In this document: one piece after another, positions 21,010 through 32,166 of the stretch
How the letters are laid out: each line of letters opens with the position of its first letter
How positions within the stretch are numbered: the first letter of the stretch is position 1
Origin: Tillandsia leiboldiana
Lineage: Eukaryota > Streptophyta > Magnoliopsida > Poales > Bromeliaceae
Assembly: GCA_029204045.2 (NCBI GenBank)
Contig: CM055069.1
Span: 24,656,825-24,720,824, forward strand
Direction of reading: 5' to 3'
DNA length: 64,000 bases
Notes under the pieces: generated by a model
What the model was told of the DNA's origin: nothing
Database searches by the model: none
What the model saw: the letters and a program-made list of their open reading frames with translations, nothing else
Program-made: the position numbers and the translations under genes

Positions 21010-21291
21010 CACTCCCCTGAGGAGAAAGAGAAGAACAGTCAGAACCTCCAAACAAAACTCGACCCAATCTCGCGAAAGTCAATAGGCATATCTCCCTTCC
21101 CAACAGCACTATGATGTCTGCAGCCAACATCGTCGCTACCGAAGGAAGATATGTCAATCTCTCACCCATCCACTGGGAGAGTTTAGAACCCAATCGAGAC
21201 TTTCGCAACAAGGTGACGGCCCTCACGTAAGTCATCCTAGGGTCCAACCACAAGCCTAGGGTTTCTAAGTCCTCACTGACCTACAACCTAG

Positions 21292-21303
21292 GCTCTGATA
21301 CCA
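21292..21303 (-). promoter_or_regulatory. Primer binding site, copy A
   Basis: Exact TGGTATCAGAGC on the minus strand, eight bases after the LTR terminus at 21312. Same arrangement as in C and F. Confidence 0.92.
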
Positions 21304-21311
21304 CTCTAATC

Positions 21312-24300
21312 TGTCACGCCCTGGGTCGAAACTGCGACCCGGACTCGCCAACAGATCCGCCGCCCATACGGGAAGCCCCGTATGAACGTAGCGTCTAACC
21401 TGCAAAAGAGCATCTACACTATACATATATCAGAGCTGGAAAGTAAAAAATACTGAAAGAAATAAACAACACTCTAGAAATATACAGCCAAAGTCCTCAC
21501 CATAAATACATAAGTCTCTCAAAATAAAGAAGAGTACAACTCAATCCTCTCTACAAGGTCACTCAACAAAAACTCTCAACATACGAGCGTAAAACTACTC
21601 TCAGGACGACATCTGGTAGGGATCTAACTCGCGACTCCCTTACCTCGCTCAGCTGGATCAGCAACCGGTGCAGCAGGAACAGAAGAAGCGGTCCCTGGGG
21701 AAAAAGACACCACGACGGGTGTGAGAACTACATCCCAAAGTAGTTCTCAGTGGGTGCCGCCAACAAGCCCGACGGTCTGCCCACTAAGTCTACTAGAGGC
21801 ATAAGGTAACAGATGCAATACTGGAAAGAAAAGCTGGTAAAACTAACTCTACAGCTACTATGCCTCTATCTAAATGCTCAAGGGTGAAACCGAAAGAAGC
21901 CTGGTACCACTACTAACTCACAACTCAAGTCACCCAATCTACACTGACTGCCACATCGGGTCCAGTCAAACCTGCGCCTACCTACTGCCGAACGTCCACG
22001 GAGGAGCGGACTTACGTAGGGCGTCCGTGACCGCCAAACTAGCCAGCCGGAGGGACTGTGTCGACAAGTCGCGATAGCAAGTAACCCGCCTAGCTCCGGA
22101 GTGGCACTCGAGGGGCGCGACCCTAACGAGTAAAGTATCTGCGCATCTCTATCGAGCTCAATAGGCCCATGCAGGCTATAATCCAATCCACGATCAACAA
22201 GATCGACTGTAATCAAAAGAACCCTGTCTCACTCACTGGCTGGAAAAACTACACAGCCGAGACCCCCTGTCCCTCAGACAGTAATCGAAAGACACTTTGA
22301 TCAATAACCCACTATCTGACACCACTCGGTCCCCCGACACGAGTGGAAAATGTACCCACAATAACCTGACCCCTCGGCCCACTATCTGGGCGAGGAAGAA
22401 ACTAAGTCCAGAAAGAAATATTGATGACAGTGGGAGTGTCTAAAGCAATAAAGTAACCTAGCCCAAGTTGGAGTTTTCTACTAGTCTAGTTGACATGCTG
22501 CATATGGCAGGGGTGCTAGGTCAAGTCGAAAGATAGCAATGAATAAAGATGTGGTGCGGAAAATAAAGGATCACATGATCAACTGTATACACAAGGAATC
22601 TCAATTCATGCTCTCTAACATGCTATACCGGAGATAATAATATATGCACCTCCCTACACAGCTAGAATTAATTGTGCAGATCGCAGATCTTGAAGACGAG
22701 GCCACCCACCTGACAAGTCGAGCTGTCAAAAGTCCTACAGCTGATAATACCCGAAAAATAGCAACTCAAAGTCCAACGGGTTCAGAACTGTCCACAATCC
22801 TCCCTGGGTACAAAACAAGGTTCCAGTTACACATAAATCCCAAAATCTGCCGAGAAATATCATCCTAAAAGTTCAGCTGTAAAGATGCGAATAATCCACC
22901 TGCTGAAAGTGCTCGGAAAAAACCAAATAAAATATCCCTGCGATCTACGCGTCGATAGCTTCGAACGAATACCTGCCCGACCAATACCGAGTTCCCTACG
23001 CTGAGATATAAAATCGGGCAAGGGAAACACCCATACTAAACTGTACCAGATTCCACAGATAAGACCTCGGGAAGAAGAAAGATTCTCACCTTCGAAGCCA
23101 ACTCAGAAAATTCTGAGAAAATCCAGTAGATTTCCTCGCGAGAATAGATGAAAGTCTGCCTTTTGAATCACCTCGTCCATGTCTGTGCGCAAAGTTACTA
23201 GGCTAAAACACTGCAATGCTATCCAAAAATCCGCAGAAAAAGGGGCAAAAGAAAGCTCAAAAACCTCCAAAATCCGCAAGGATAGAGAAAACTCTGAACA
23301 TCAAAGTTGGAGTCCTACCAGTCGTGAGTCCGACGGCGCAAAAATCGCTAAAAACGGAGATCGGGTGAGTCGGGGGAATCCCGCACCAAAACGCGACTAA
23401 ACGGTCGTCGAAGTAGAAGCGTCACTGTGCGCCGCGTCGCAGATAAGTCGAAAAGATGATCTCCAAAATCTCTCAAAGTCCTCCAAAGAATGCTGCTAAG
23501 TGAGAGGAAGAATCCACCTTCAGGTTGCTAGGGAAAACAGGCTCAGAAAAGAGAGAAAAGGCCCCTAAAGGCCCTATTTATAGGCACACTCCCCTATTGG
23601 GCTTTTGGCGGATTCGGGCCCATCTTTCGGGCGCCCGAATCCGCCAGGAGGTCGGACCTCCCCATCCGACGCGCCTGAAAGCCCTGGTGCGGCCACGTCA
23701 CCACGCAACAGGCAACAGCGGTGCAAAGGCCCTCTCTGCGCGCCACGTCGCCTCCTACGCAGGTCGGTGGGTAGGTGGGGCGGAGCGCGTGCACGGGCGA
23801 CGCGTGGCGCACTCGAGTGCGGTCGCCACGCGTCGGCTGCCTCGCTGCCCCGTACACAACCGCACGGGCCGTGGACCGTGACCACGTGAGCCCGCCAATG
23901 CCAGGCTGCCACGCGACGTGCCCCCGGTCCACCCAGGCCGCCGCTTTCTCCCTAAGCCGCACCGCGTGCACCCGCCAATCCGGACGCGCCACGTGGCCCG
24001 CCCCCGCGGTCTATGCACCAGCGCGCAATTCCCGTGGCGAGCCGGCGTGAGCCGGCCAATGACAGGCCGCCACGTGGCTCCCGCCGGTCCACGGTCACCC
24101 CCCATGCACCGGTTTTCCCCCAAAACTTCCGGTAGCCCGTTTTTGGTCATCCGACTCTAAATTAAACAAGCAAATAGCCGTTTTCAAGTGTTTTTCCGTG
24201 CTGAATCCAATTCCAACCTCTGTTTGGCCAAAAACCCATTAAAATTTTCGGCAAACATAGCCGAAGGCCAACACAGTAAAAGATATCTCACAGGGTCCAT

Positions 24301-24402
24301 CGGTGGCATCTCCTTGATGCACTATGGGCCTGATACACCAATAATAGGTGTTCTAAACTGTGGATTCACCAGAAAAACTGAATGGGATTTAGGGACACCA
24401 CA
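21312..24402 (-). mobile_element. LTR2: 5' LTR copy that switches to a different LTR
   Basis: From 21312 to about 22100 it is base-for-base the same as LTR4 (32167 onward). From about 22100 to 23100 it differs mainly by single-base homopolymer losses and gains. Beyond about 23170 it becomes a clearly different family member (for example around 23575-23700 compared with 34440-34560). It ends ...GACACCACA at 24402 with flank CTTGC, which does not match TCCTG. It also carries three CCAAT-N9-CCACG modules (23895-24074). I read it as a chimeric contig end. Confidence 0.75.
23895..24074 (-). promoter_or_regulatory. Three CCAAT-N9-CCACG modules in LTR2
   Basis: Exact at 23895-23913, 23975-23993 and 24056-24074, with the same 80-bp step as LTR1. 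This half of LTR2 comes from a diverged family member, yet all three modules and their 9-base spacing are intact. Confidence 0.75.
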
Positions 24403-25639
24403 CTTGCTCCAATGGTTGGCCGCGGGCAAGTGAAGAAGTTGAGCTATAGCTTCGAAAATGGTGACCATTCAACCAAAGTTTCTGGGACTCAACCACTTGC
24501 ACCAACAGATGCTAAACTCATTTGCAACTTACCTGAACCCATGCCCGGCGACAGGGCACGGCGGCGGGCGGCGGTGGAGCAAAGTTCGGTTTGAGCTTCA
24601 CCACCTCTAATGGTGGATTTTCACCAAGGCTGCATAGAGCCCATCCAAGTGCATGGTTAGTCTCCTCTTGGTCCCAGCAACATTCCTGACCACTCCCCAC
24701 CCGCCGGCGACGGCCGGAAGGCCGGCCACCGCAACTTGGTCCTTTCTCGGGTCATCCATGGCACCCCCACTTTCGGGCTGCATGGAATGCATGCAAATAC
24801 ATAGGTGATCTCTAAATGATCTCTGGAAACTTTTGGCCAAGTGGCCGGAAGTGGGAAGCTCACCGGCACCGGAGCAATAAGCTCGGCTTTGGTGCAAGAA
24901 AACCCGATTTTAGGGTTTCGATCTGCCACTTAACCACTTGATCAAACTCTACCAAATTGGTAGAGTTGATCCTTATCTCCTACAGTTCTTCCCCATGATT
25001 TTGGTTTTGGCGTTTGAACCACGTGTTGCAAAGTTTGGCGCGGCGGAGCTATTCTAGGGTTCCGGGAGGGCTTTCTCTCACCGGCTACCCAGCGTGCATG
25101 GGGGGCTCGGGGCTAGGCAGGGAGCATCCTTAGACATAAATAAGCTACTGCAGGATTCGAGGGGTCATACAACCACTGGTTTAAGGAGATTAATCTCGGA
25201 GATGGGAGAAGAATGGGAAGAAGAAGGTTCTTCCTCCCTCCTTTGCGCGGGGCCCGGCAAGCTCCAAGGTGATCCAAGACGCAGGAAAACACATCAGAAC
25301 TCCAGAAACCAATTTGGTTCAACTTGGTTCCAACCTTTCCTCTTCTTCCTCTCTCAATTTTTCTCAATGGGGTTTGTGTCTCCTCGGCCTCACAGCACCC
25401 CAGGGTTATGAGGAATAAGTCTTGGGAGTTAGAATCCTAAGAGCCACCTCGGTAACCTCCCAGAGGAAGCCCAAGTCACAAAGGGTTTAATGCATAGATT
25501 TGCAAAAATTGCATCCACACCCTTGCACAATAAACCTAACTTCTAGGGTCCCTGCTGTAGGTAGTAATTACACCCAGAACCCCAACCTATAAGCCTCATT
25601 TAATGTTGGTACATAAAATAATAAGGTTTTTGCGAAATA
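24403..25639. other. Unrecognised sequence flanking LTR2
   Basis: About 1.2 kb without a match elsewhere in the window. It has mixed composition with a GC-rich middle (24540-24740) and no frame above 105 codons with recognisable motifs. It may be another LTR or unrelated genomic DNA brought in by a misjoin. It ends in the gap. Confidence 0.4.
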
Positions 25640-25739
25640 NNNNNNNNNNNNNNNNNNNNNNNNNNNNNNNNNNNNNNNNNNNNNNNNNNNNNNNNNNNNN
25701 NNNNNNNNNNNNNNNNNNNNNNNNNNNNNNNNNNNNNNN
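25640..25739. other. Assembly gap (100 N)
   Basis: Exactly 100 N. It lies between two copies of the same Tekay element, so it probably marks two contig ends that overlap but were not merged. Confidence 0.97.
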
Positions 25740-26918
25740 AAAGGGGCAAAAGAAACCTCAAAACTCTCCAAAATGGGAAAGGAATCAGTGAAAAACTCTG
25801 AACATCAACGTTGGAGTCCTACCAGTCATGAGTCTGACGGCGTGAAAATCGTTAAAACGGAGGTTGTGAGTGAGTCGGGGGAGTCCGCGCACTAAAACCG
25901 CGACGAACCGGGTCGTCGAAGTAGAAGCATCACTGTGCGCCGCGTCGTAGATAAGGTCGAAAATATGAACTCCAAAAATCCTCAAAGTCCCCAAAGTGTG
26001 CTGCTAAGTGGAAGGAAGAGTCCACCATAAGAGCTCTCAGGGAAAAGAAGTCCGAAAAGAGAGAAAAGTCCACCTAAAAGGCCCTATTTATAGGCCCAAA
26101 TCCATACATGGGCCTGGCGGATTCGGGCCCTCAATTCGGGCGCCCGAATCCGCCAAAGAAGGTCGGACGGCTCCCCATCCGAAGCGCCCGAATCGCCCTG
26201 GTGACGACACGTCACCATGCAACAGGCAACAGCGGTGCAAAGGTCCCTCCCTGCGCGCCACGTAGCCCGACCAGCGTCAGGGGTAGGTGGACCGGCGCGC
26301 GCGCGGGGCGACGCGTGGCGCACTCGAGTGCGGTAGCCACGCGTCGACTCGCCTCGCTGCCCCGTACACAACCGCACGGGCCAGTGGACAGCGACCACGT
26401 GAGCCCGCCAATGCCAGGCTGCCACGCGTCGTGCTCCCGGTCACCCAGGCCGCCGCTTTCTCCCTGAGCCGCGCCGCTTGCACCCGCCAATCTGGACGCG
26501 CCACGTGGCCCGCCCCCGCGGTCTACTGCACCCGCGCGCAATCCCCGTGGATCCGAGCGGCGTGAGCCAGCCAATGACAGGCCGCCACGTGGCTCCCGCC
26601 GGTCCACGGTCACCCCCCATGCACCAGTTTTCCCCCAAAACTTCCGGTAGCCCGTTTTTGGTCATCCGGACTCCAAATTTAACAAGCAAATAGCCGTTTT
26701 CAAGTGTTTTTCCATGATGAATCCAATTCCAACCTCTGTTTGGCCAAAAACCCTTTAAAATTTTTGGCAAACGCAGCCGAAGGCCAACACAGTAAAAGAT
26801 ATCTCACAGGGTCCATCTGTGGCATCTCCTTGATGCACTATGGGCCTGATACACCAATAATAGGTGTTCTAAACTGTGGATTCACCAGGAAAACTGCATG
26901 GGATTTAGGGCCACCACA
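25740..26918 (-). mobile_element. LTR3: partial second copy of the 3' LTR
   Basis: Matches LTR1 from about 14889 to 16063. The first 900 bp differ by scattered single-base indels, and the last 300 bp are identical. It shares LTR1's variants, not LTR4's (for example CCATCCGAAGCG). It contains TATA (26083-26094) and three CCAAT-N9-CCACG modules (26408-26426, 26487-26505, 26571-26589). Confidence 0.85.
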
Positions 26919-28233
26919 TCCTCCGCCACTAAAAGGGAGTTTCGTCCCCGAAACAAGAAGAAAACAAACAGGCGTACCTCAAACAGGAGTCTCGAACAGA
27001 AAGGGTAGGTGTCCCGCATCACCGTCTCCAGCTCCCAAGTAGCCTCCCGCTCCCATGATTGCTCCACAGGATCTTCACATACGGAATGGCCCGGTTGCGC
27101 AATTCCCTCACCTCACGAGCCAGAATTCGCAACGGGCGCTCCTCATAACCAAGGTCCTCGCCAATCTCTAAAGAAGCGAAGTCGATCACATGCGAAGGGT
27201 CGAAGACATATCTCTTCAGAGTCGAGACGTGGAATACATCATGAACTCCGGCCAAGCGTGGTGGAAGGGCAACTCTATAAGCCACAGGGCCAATCCTCTC
27301 CAAAACCTCAAAGGGTCCAATAAAGCGGGGACTGAGCTTTCCCCGAACTCCGAATCTCCTGACCCCTTTCGACGGCGAGACCTTCAAAAAGACATGATCA
27401 CTAACCTGAAACTCTAGGTCTCGTCGCCGAGTATCAGCGTAGCTCCTCTGTCGACTCTGGGCTACCTCAAGATGTCGGCGAACTAATCTGACTTTCCTCC
27501 TCTGCCTCCAACAGTAAATCCGGTCCCAAAGTCCTCCTCTCACCCACGTCACTCCAATATAAGGGCGACTGAACTTGCGTCCATGCAACGCCTCAAACGG
27601 AGCCATCTGAATGCTCGCTTGATAGCTGTTGTTATACGCAAACTCAACCAATGCCAAGTGCCGGTACCACCCTCCTCCAAAATCCATAACGCACGCTCTA
27701 AGCATATCCTCCAAGGTCTGTATGGTGCGCTCAGACTGTCCATCGGTCTGTGGGTGGAATACTGTGCTGAATCGGAGCTGGGTCCCCAAAGCTGACTGTA
27801 GACTCCTCCAAAAATGCGACACAAACCTCGGGTCCCTATCTGATACAATCGAGGCGGGTACACCGTGCAATCTCACCACCTCATCCAAATATAACTGTGC
27901 CAGACGCTCTAACGACCAAGTCATCTGTACAGGCAAAAAGTGAGCAGACTTGGTGAGTCTATCCACGATAACCCAAATAGCGTCGGCCCCACTCTATGCC
28001 CTCGGCAGTCCAGTGACGAAGTCCATGGTGATGTGGTCCCACTTCCACTCGGGAATTGGAAGACTTTGTAACTTGCCAGCAGGAACCCGGTGCTCTGCAT
28101 TCACTTGCTGACAAGTTAAACATTGAGCCACGAATCTTCCAATATCCCGCGTCATTCCAGACCACCAAAAGTGTGCCTTGAGGTCCCTATACATCTAAGT
28201 ACCCCGAGGGTGGATGGTATAAGGTGTATAATG
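26919..28233 (-). pseudogene. Tekay integrase with chromodomain, copy B, broken
   Basis: Near-identical to 16064-17379. The same two amber stops are present (28195-28197 after the HHCC start, and 27994-27996). An extra C near 27495 restores one frame, so the core and C-terminal part read through (315 aa, 27019-27966), but about 16 residues between them are out of phase compared with the family. A missing C near 27053 truncates the chromodomain tail. Confidence 0.85.
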
Positions 28234-28241
28234 GGCCTCCC

Positions 28242-30719
28242 TCAAAATCTGATCTCTGAGCTCAGGGCCATAGGCACACACACTCGGTCCCTGTACCGCA
28301 GTACTCCCGAGCTGTCCACAGCAAAATCCCCTATCTGATCAGCCTGAATCTGCGATCTAGTCCTCGTCAAGTGGGGGTCCTCACTCTGTGTCTTTCTAAT
28401 CCTGTCCAACAGAGTGGGCTGCAAGACCATGGACATTAGTCTAGCAGAGACCCCAGGGGATACAATCTCAATCTGAAGACGCCTCAACTGCTCAACAAGC
28501 GGTGGCTGCTGAGTGATCAACATGCTCAAGCTCTGCGCTGACCTCCTACTCAAAGCATCTGCTACTACATTGGCCTTGCCAGGATGATAAAGGATGCTCA
28601 CATCATAGTCCTTTAATAGCTCCAACCACCGGCGTTGCCTCAAGTTTAACTCCTTTTGAGTAAACAAGTACTTTAAGCTCTTATGATCCGTGTAAATCTC
28701 GCAGTGCTCCCCGTAAAGATAATGCCGCCATAACTTCAGTGCGAACACCACAGCTGCAAGCCCCAAATCATGAGTAGGGTAATTCTTCTCATAATCCTTT
28801 AATTGCCGTGAAGCATAAGCAATTACCCTACCATGCTGCATCAAGACACAACCCAAGCCGCTGTGAGAGGCGTCACTATAAATCACGTATTCATCGCCCA
28901 TCACTGGTAGTGCTAGAACTGGTGCCGAGATCAATCTCCTTTTCAGTTCGTCAAAACTCTCCTGGCACCGCTCAGACCAAACAAACCTTACCCCCTTTCT
29001 AGTCAAACTGGTCAGGAGAGTAGAGAGCTTCGTAAAGCCCTCTACAAACCGACGGTAATAACCGGCTAATCCCAAAAAGCTACGGACCTCAGTAACCGTC
29101 GTCGGTCTAGGCCAATCCCGAACTACATCAATCTTCGTCGGGTCCACTGCCACTCCTGCGGCTGATATAATGTGGCCTAGAAAAGCAACCTCCCGAAGCC
29201 AAAAGTCACACTTTTTAAGCTTGGCATACAACTTCTTCTCTCGCAGAAGCTGTAGCACTATCCTCAAGTGCTCCTCATGCTCCACATCACTTCGGGAGTA
29301 AATCAAGATGTCATCAATGAACACGACGACAAACCGATCCAAGCACGGCTGAAATACCCGGTTCATCATATCCATAAATGCAGTAGGGGCATTAGTTAAA
29401 CCAAAAGGCATAACCGTAAACTCATAATGCCCGTACCGGGTTCTAAAAGCCGTTTTGGAAATGTCCTCGGCCCTCACCCTCAGCTGGTGGTAACCTGACT
29501 GAAGATCAATCTTCGAAAATACAGACGTTCCCTGCAACTGATCAAACAGATCGTCAATCCGTGGTAGGGGGTACTTATTCCGGATGGTCACTTTATTCAG
29601 CTCCCTGTAGTCCACACACAAACGAAGTGATCCATCCTTCTTCTTCACAAATAAAACCGGCGCTCCCCACGGAGATACACTGGGCCTTACAAAACCCACA
29701 TCCATCAAGTCCTGCAATTGGGCTTTCAACTCCCTCAGCTCGGCCGGTGCCATCCTATAAGGTGCCTTCGAGATTGGTGCGGTCCCTGGAACCACATCAA
29801 TCACAAACTCAATCTCCCTCTCCGGTGGCAGAGTCGTCAGCTCAGGGGGAAACACATATGGGAACTCGCGGACAATAGGGATATCCTCGAGTCCTAGTGC
29901 CGCCGTAGGCACCTCTACAACCGTCGCTAGGAAAGCGATGCAGCCCCTACTCATCATCTGCCGAGCTCTCGACGACGAGACAGTCATCGCAAACAAGGTA
30001 CTCTGACAGCCTCTAAAAATGAACTCCTCCTGTCCAGGCTCACGAAGAGTCACCGTCCTCTCTCTGCAGTCTATAGTGGCGCAGTACCGAGATAGCCAAT
30101 CCATGCCAAGTACAACGTCGAAATCCCGGAGCTGCCGCAAGACGATCAAGTCTGCAGGCAGGATCCAGGGTCCCAACTGTACGAGGCAATCCCTACAATA
30201 CTCCTCGACATGCAAGACATGGTCTGGAATCTGAACCTCTAATGCATGCGATAATGAAACTACCTCTATACCATGTAGGGATGCAAATGCTCTACTAATA
30301 AATGAATGCGATGCGCCAGTATCAAAAAGAGCTCGAGAATGTACTGTGGAAATCAAAATAATACCTCCGATGACATGGTCAGCGGCTGTAGCGCCCTCTA
30401 CCTGCGCTGCATAAACTCGCCCGCTCGGTGCTGGTGGTCGTCGATCTGGCTGTCGTGAGGAGAATGAAGCATGATCAGGCCTACCATAGGCCACCGAAGG
30501 CCCTGAGCTGAGGAAGTAGCTGGAGGACCGGCTCTGGGGCACCACCTCTGTAAATGACCAGTCTGTCCACAATGGAAGCAACGACCCTGACTCTGGGAAC
30601 ACTGCGCCGGTAAGTGCGGCCCTCCACAAATCGCACAACGGTCCGGCTGTGGCTGTCGCCGTGGCTGGTGCTGCTGCTGAGAATGCTGCTGCCGAGGTGG
30701 TCGACACTACTGCTGCCAC
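28242..30719 (-). CDS. pol: Tekay protease-RT-RNase H segment, copy B, 825 aa
   Basis: Same enzyme set as copy A: protease DTGA (about residue 133), RT with FIDD, RNase H ending in 'VVADALSRR'. The first 120 residues overlap the zinc-knuckle region in another phase, so real pol begins near 'GRVYAAQVEGA'. Integrase follows after a stop. The longer frame relative to copy A depends on one base near 30385. Confidence 0.88.
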   Translation of the reverse strand: MAAVVSTTSAAAFSAAAPATATATAGPLCDLWRAALTGAVFPESGSLLPLWTDWSFTEVVPQSRSSSYFLSSGPSVAYGRPDHASFSSRQPDRRPPAPSGRVYAAQVEGATAADHVIGGIILISTVHSRALFDTGASHSFISRAFASLHGIEVVSLSHALEVQIPDHVLHVEEYCRDCLVQLGPWILPADLIVLRQLRDFDVVLGMDWLSRYCATIDCRERTVTLREPGQEEFIFRGCQSTLFAMTVSSSRARQMMSRGCIAFLATVVEVPTAALGLEDIPIVREFPYVFPPELTTLPPEREIEFVIDVVPGTAPISKAPYRMAPAELRELKAQLQDLMDVGFVRPSVSPWGAPVLFVKKKDGSLRLCVDYRELNKVTIRNKYPLPRIDDLFDQLQGTSVFSKIDLQSGYHQLRVRAEDISKTAFRTRYGHYEFTVMPFGLTNAPTAFMDMMNRVFQPCLDRFVVVFIDDILIYSRSDVEHEEHLRIVLQLLREKKLYAKLKKCDFWLREVAFLGHIISAAGVAVDPTKIDVVRDWPRPTTVTEVRSFLGLAGYYRRFVEGFTKLSTLLTSLTRKGVRFVWSERCQESFDELKRRLISAPVLALPVMGDEYVIYSDASHSGLGCVLMQHGRVIAYASRQLKDYEKNYPTHDLGLAAVVFALKLWRHYLYGEHCEIYTDHKSLKYLFTQKELNLRQRRWLELLKDYDVSILYHPGKANVVADALSRRSAQSLSMLITQQPPLVEQLRRLQIEIVSPGVSARLMSMVLQPTLLDRIRKTQSEDPHLTRTRSQIQADQIGDFAVDSSGVLRYRDRVCVPMALSSEIRF

Positions 30720-30910
30720 GGATGGGGTGCTCCTGGTCTCTGGTGCCCCTGATACCCATGACCCTGAGGATGAGGTCGTGGAGGTCTCGGGGGTCCCTGT
30801 CGGCTCGACTGCCCCTCATCCAACGGTGCCGGGCGCTTCGTCCCTGGAGTCACTACAGGGGCTGGCGCCACCTCTGCCATCACTGTCTCTCCTGACTCAA
30901 CATATAATGC
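30381..30910 (-). pseudogene. Gag C-terminal segment with double zinc knuckle, copy B
   Basis: Read in the gag frame past the amber at 30911-30913, this gives the linker, a second amber at 30707-30709 (after a Gln-Gln pair), then the double CCHC-type knuckle at 30538-30637. The nucleocapsid would bind genomic RNA. Both ambers would have to be passed for expression. Confidence 0.7.
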
Positions 30911-31864
30911 CTACTCCATGGAGTCCTCCAAAGTCTGCAGTCTGCGGGAGCGAACAAGCTGATAAATATCCCGGCGCAATCCTCGCTCGAACATGTAAAT
31001 CTGATGAGCCTCATCCCTGGCCACGTGAGGCATACTAGCCAACAACTGATTGAATTCAGCTATGTACACGTGCACGGGCCGATCTCCCTGGCGGAGACTC
31101 CTCAACTGCTCCTCCAATCTCTGACGGACACTCTCAGGGAAAAAGGCTCCAAGGAGATGACTGCGGAACTCAGTCCAAGAGAGAAGTTGCGTCCCCGGCG
31201 GCCCAGCCGGTCGCACACGCCGCCACCAAGCCTCGGCGTTGCTCTCCAAGAAATGTGTAGCCAAGAGAACCCGGAAGCGATCCTCAATGAATAGACTCTC
31301 AAAATGACGCTCCAATGCCGTGATCCAAGTCTCAGCCTCCCACGGCTCAGCTCCCATACCAGAAAATCGGGGTGGATCAAACTGGCGAAACCTCATCAAC
31401 AGATCCACTACCACTCGCTGCTCAGCTGAAGTCAGAGGTCTCGTCGACCCTGACGGTGGTCTACAAAGAACCGGCTCAACAGGAACTGTCGGTACTGGAG
31501 GAGTAACAGCGGGCGCCGCAGCTGGAGAAGAAAGCACAGGCGAACTATCATGGGGTGCTACCACTGGCTGCGACCTCTGCTCTAACAGAACCATCATCCG
31601 ACCCAAGGCCTCCTCCTGACGACGAGAAGCCTCCTCCTGGCGTCGCAAGGTCTCCTCCTGACGGCGATAAGCCTCCTCCTGGCGTCGCAAGGTCTCCTCC
31701 TGACGCTGAGAGGTCTCCTCCTGACGCTGAACAACCTCAGACATCTGTGCCATCTGGGCACGGAGCTCCAGCACCTCACCCTGATGTCCCTGTCCTGCGT
31801 CCTCCTGCTCGGGCACCGAGAAAGAAGGCTGCGAACGCGTCGACATCCCGCGTCGCGGAGGCAT
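30911..31864 (-). CDS. gag: Tekay Gag (capsid part), copy B, 317 aa
   Basis: Start chosen at MPPRRGMSTRSQ, typical for Tekay Gag; an in-frame ATG 14 codons upstream also exists. Residues about 30-100 form a coiled coil of five or more RRQEE repeats. Residues about 150-300 are the retrotrans_gag domain ('RFRQFDPPRFSGMGAEPW', 'WWRRVRPAGPPGTQLLSW', 'YIAEFNQLLASMPHVARDE'). It ends at an amber stop before the knuckles, giving a capsid-only product. The coiled-coil DNA repeat (GACGCTGAGAGGTCTCCTCCT-like on plus) is prone to length change. Confidence 0.88.
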   Translation of the reverse strand: MPPRRGMSTRSQPSFSVPEQEDAGQGHQGEVLELRAQMAQMSEVVQRQEETSQRQEETLRRQEEAYRRQEETLRRQEEASRRQEEALGRMMVLLEQRSQPVVAPHDSSPVLSSPAAAPAVTPPVPTVPVEPVLCRPPSGSTRPLTSAEQRVVVDLLMRFRQFDPPRFSGMGAEPWEAETWITALERHFESLFIEDRFRVLLATHFLESNAEAWWRRVRPAGPPGTQLLSWTEFRSHLLGAFFPESVRQRLEEQLRSLRQGDRPVHVYIAEFNQLLASMPHVARDEAHQIYMFERGLRRDIYQLVRSRRLQTLEDSME

Positions 31865-32146
31865 CACTCCCCTGAGGAGAAAGAGAAGAACAGTCAGAAC
31901 CTCCAAACAAAACTCGACCCAATCTCGCGAAAGTCAATAGGCATATCTCCCTTCCCAACAGCACTATGATGTCTGCAGCCAACATCGTCGCTACCGAAGG
32001 AAGATATGTCAATCTCTCACCCATCCACTGGGAGAGTTTAGAACCCAATCGAGACTTTCGCAACAAGGTGACGGCCCTCACGTAAGTCATCCTAGGGTCC
32101 AACCACAAGCCTAGGGTTTCTAAGTCCTCACTGACCTACAACCTAG

Positions 32147-32158
32147 GCTCTGATACCA
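32147..32158 (-). promoter_or_regulatory. Primer binding site, copy B
   Basis: Exact TGGTATCAGAGC on the minus strand, eight bases after the LTR4 terminus at 32167. Confidence 0.92.
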
Positions 32159-32166
32159 CTCTAATC

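Noticed and set aside
21312..24402. Tandem (LTR-internal-LTR-internal-LTR) array formed by recombination
   Set aside because: A recombination tandem would share one LTR between units and would not include 24403-25639, a 100-N gap, or contig-end indel noise; an unmerged overlap fits better.
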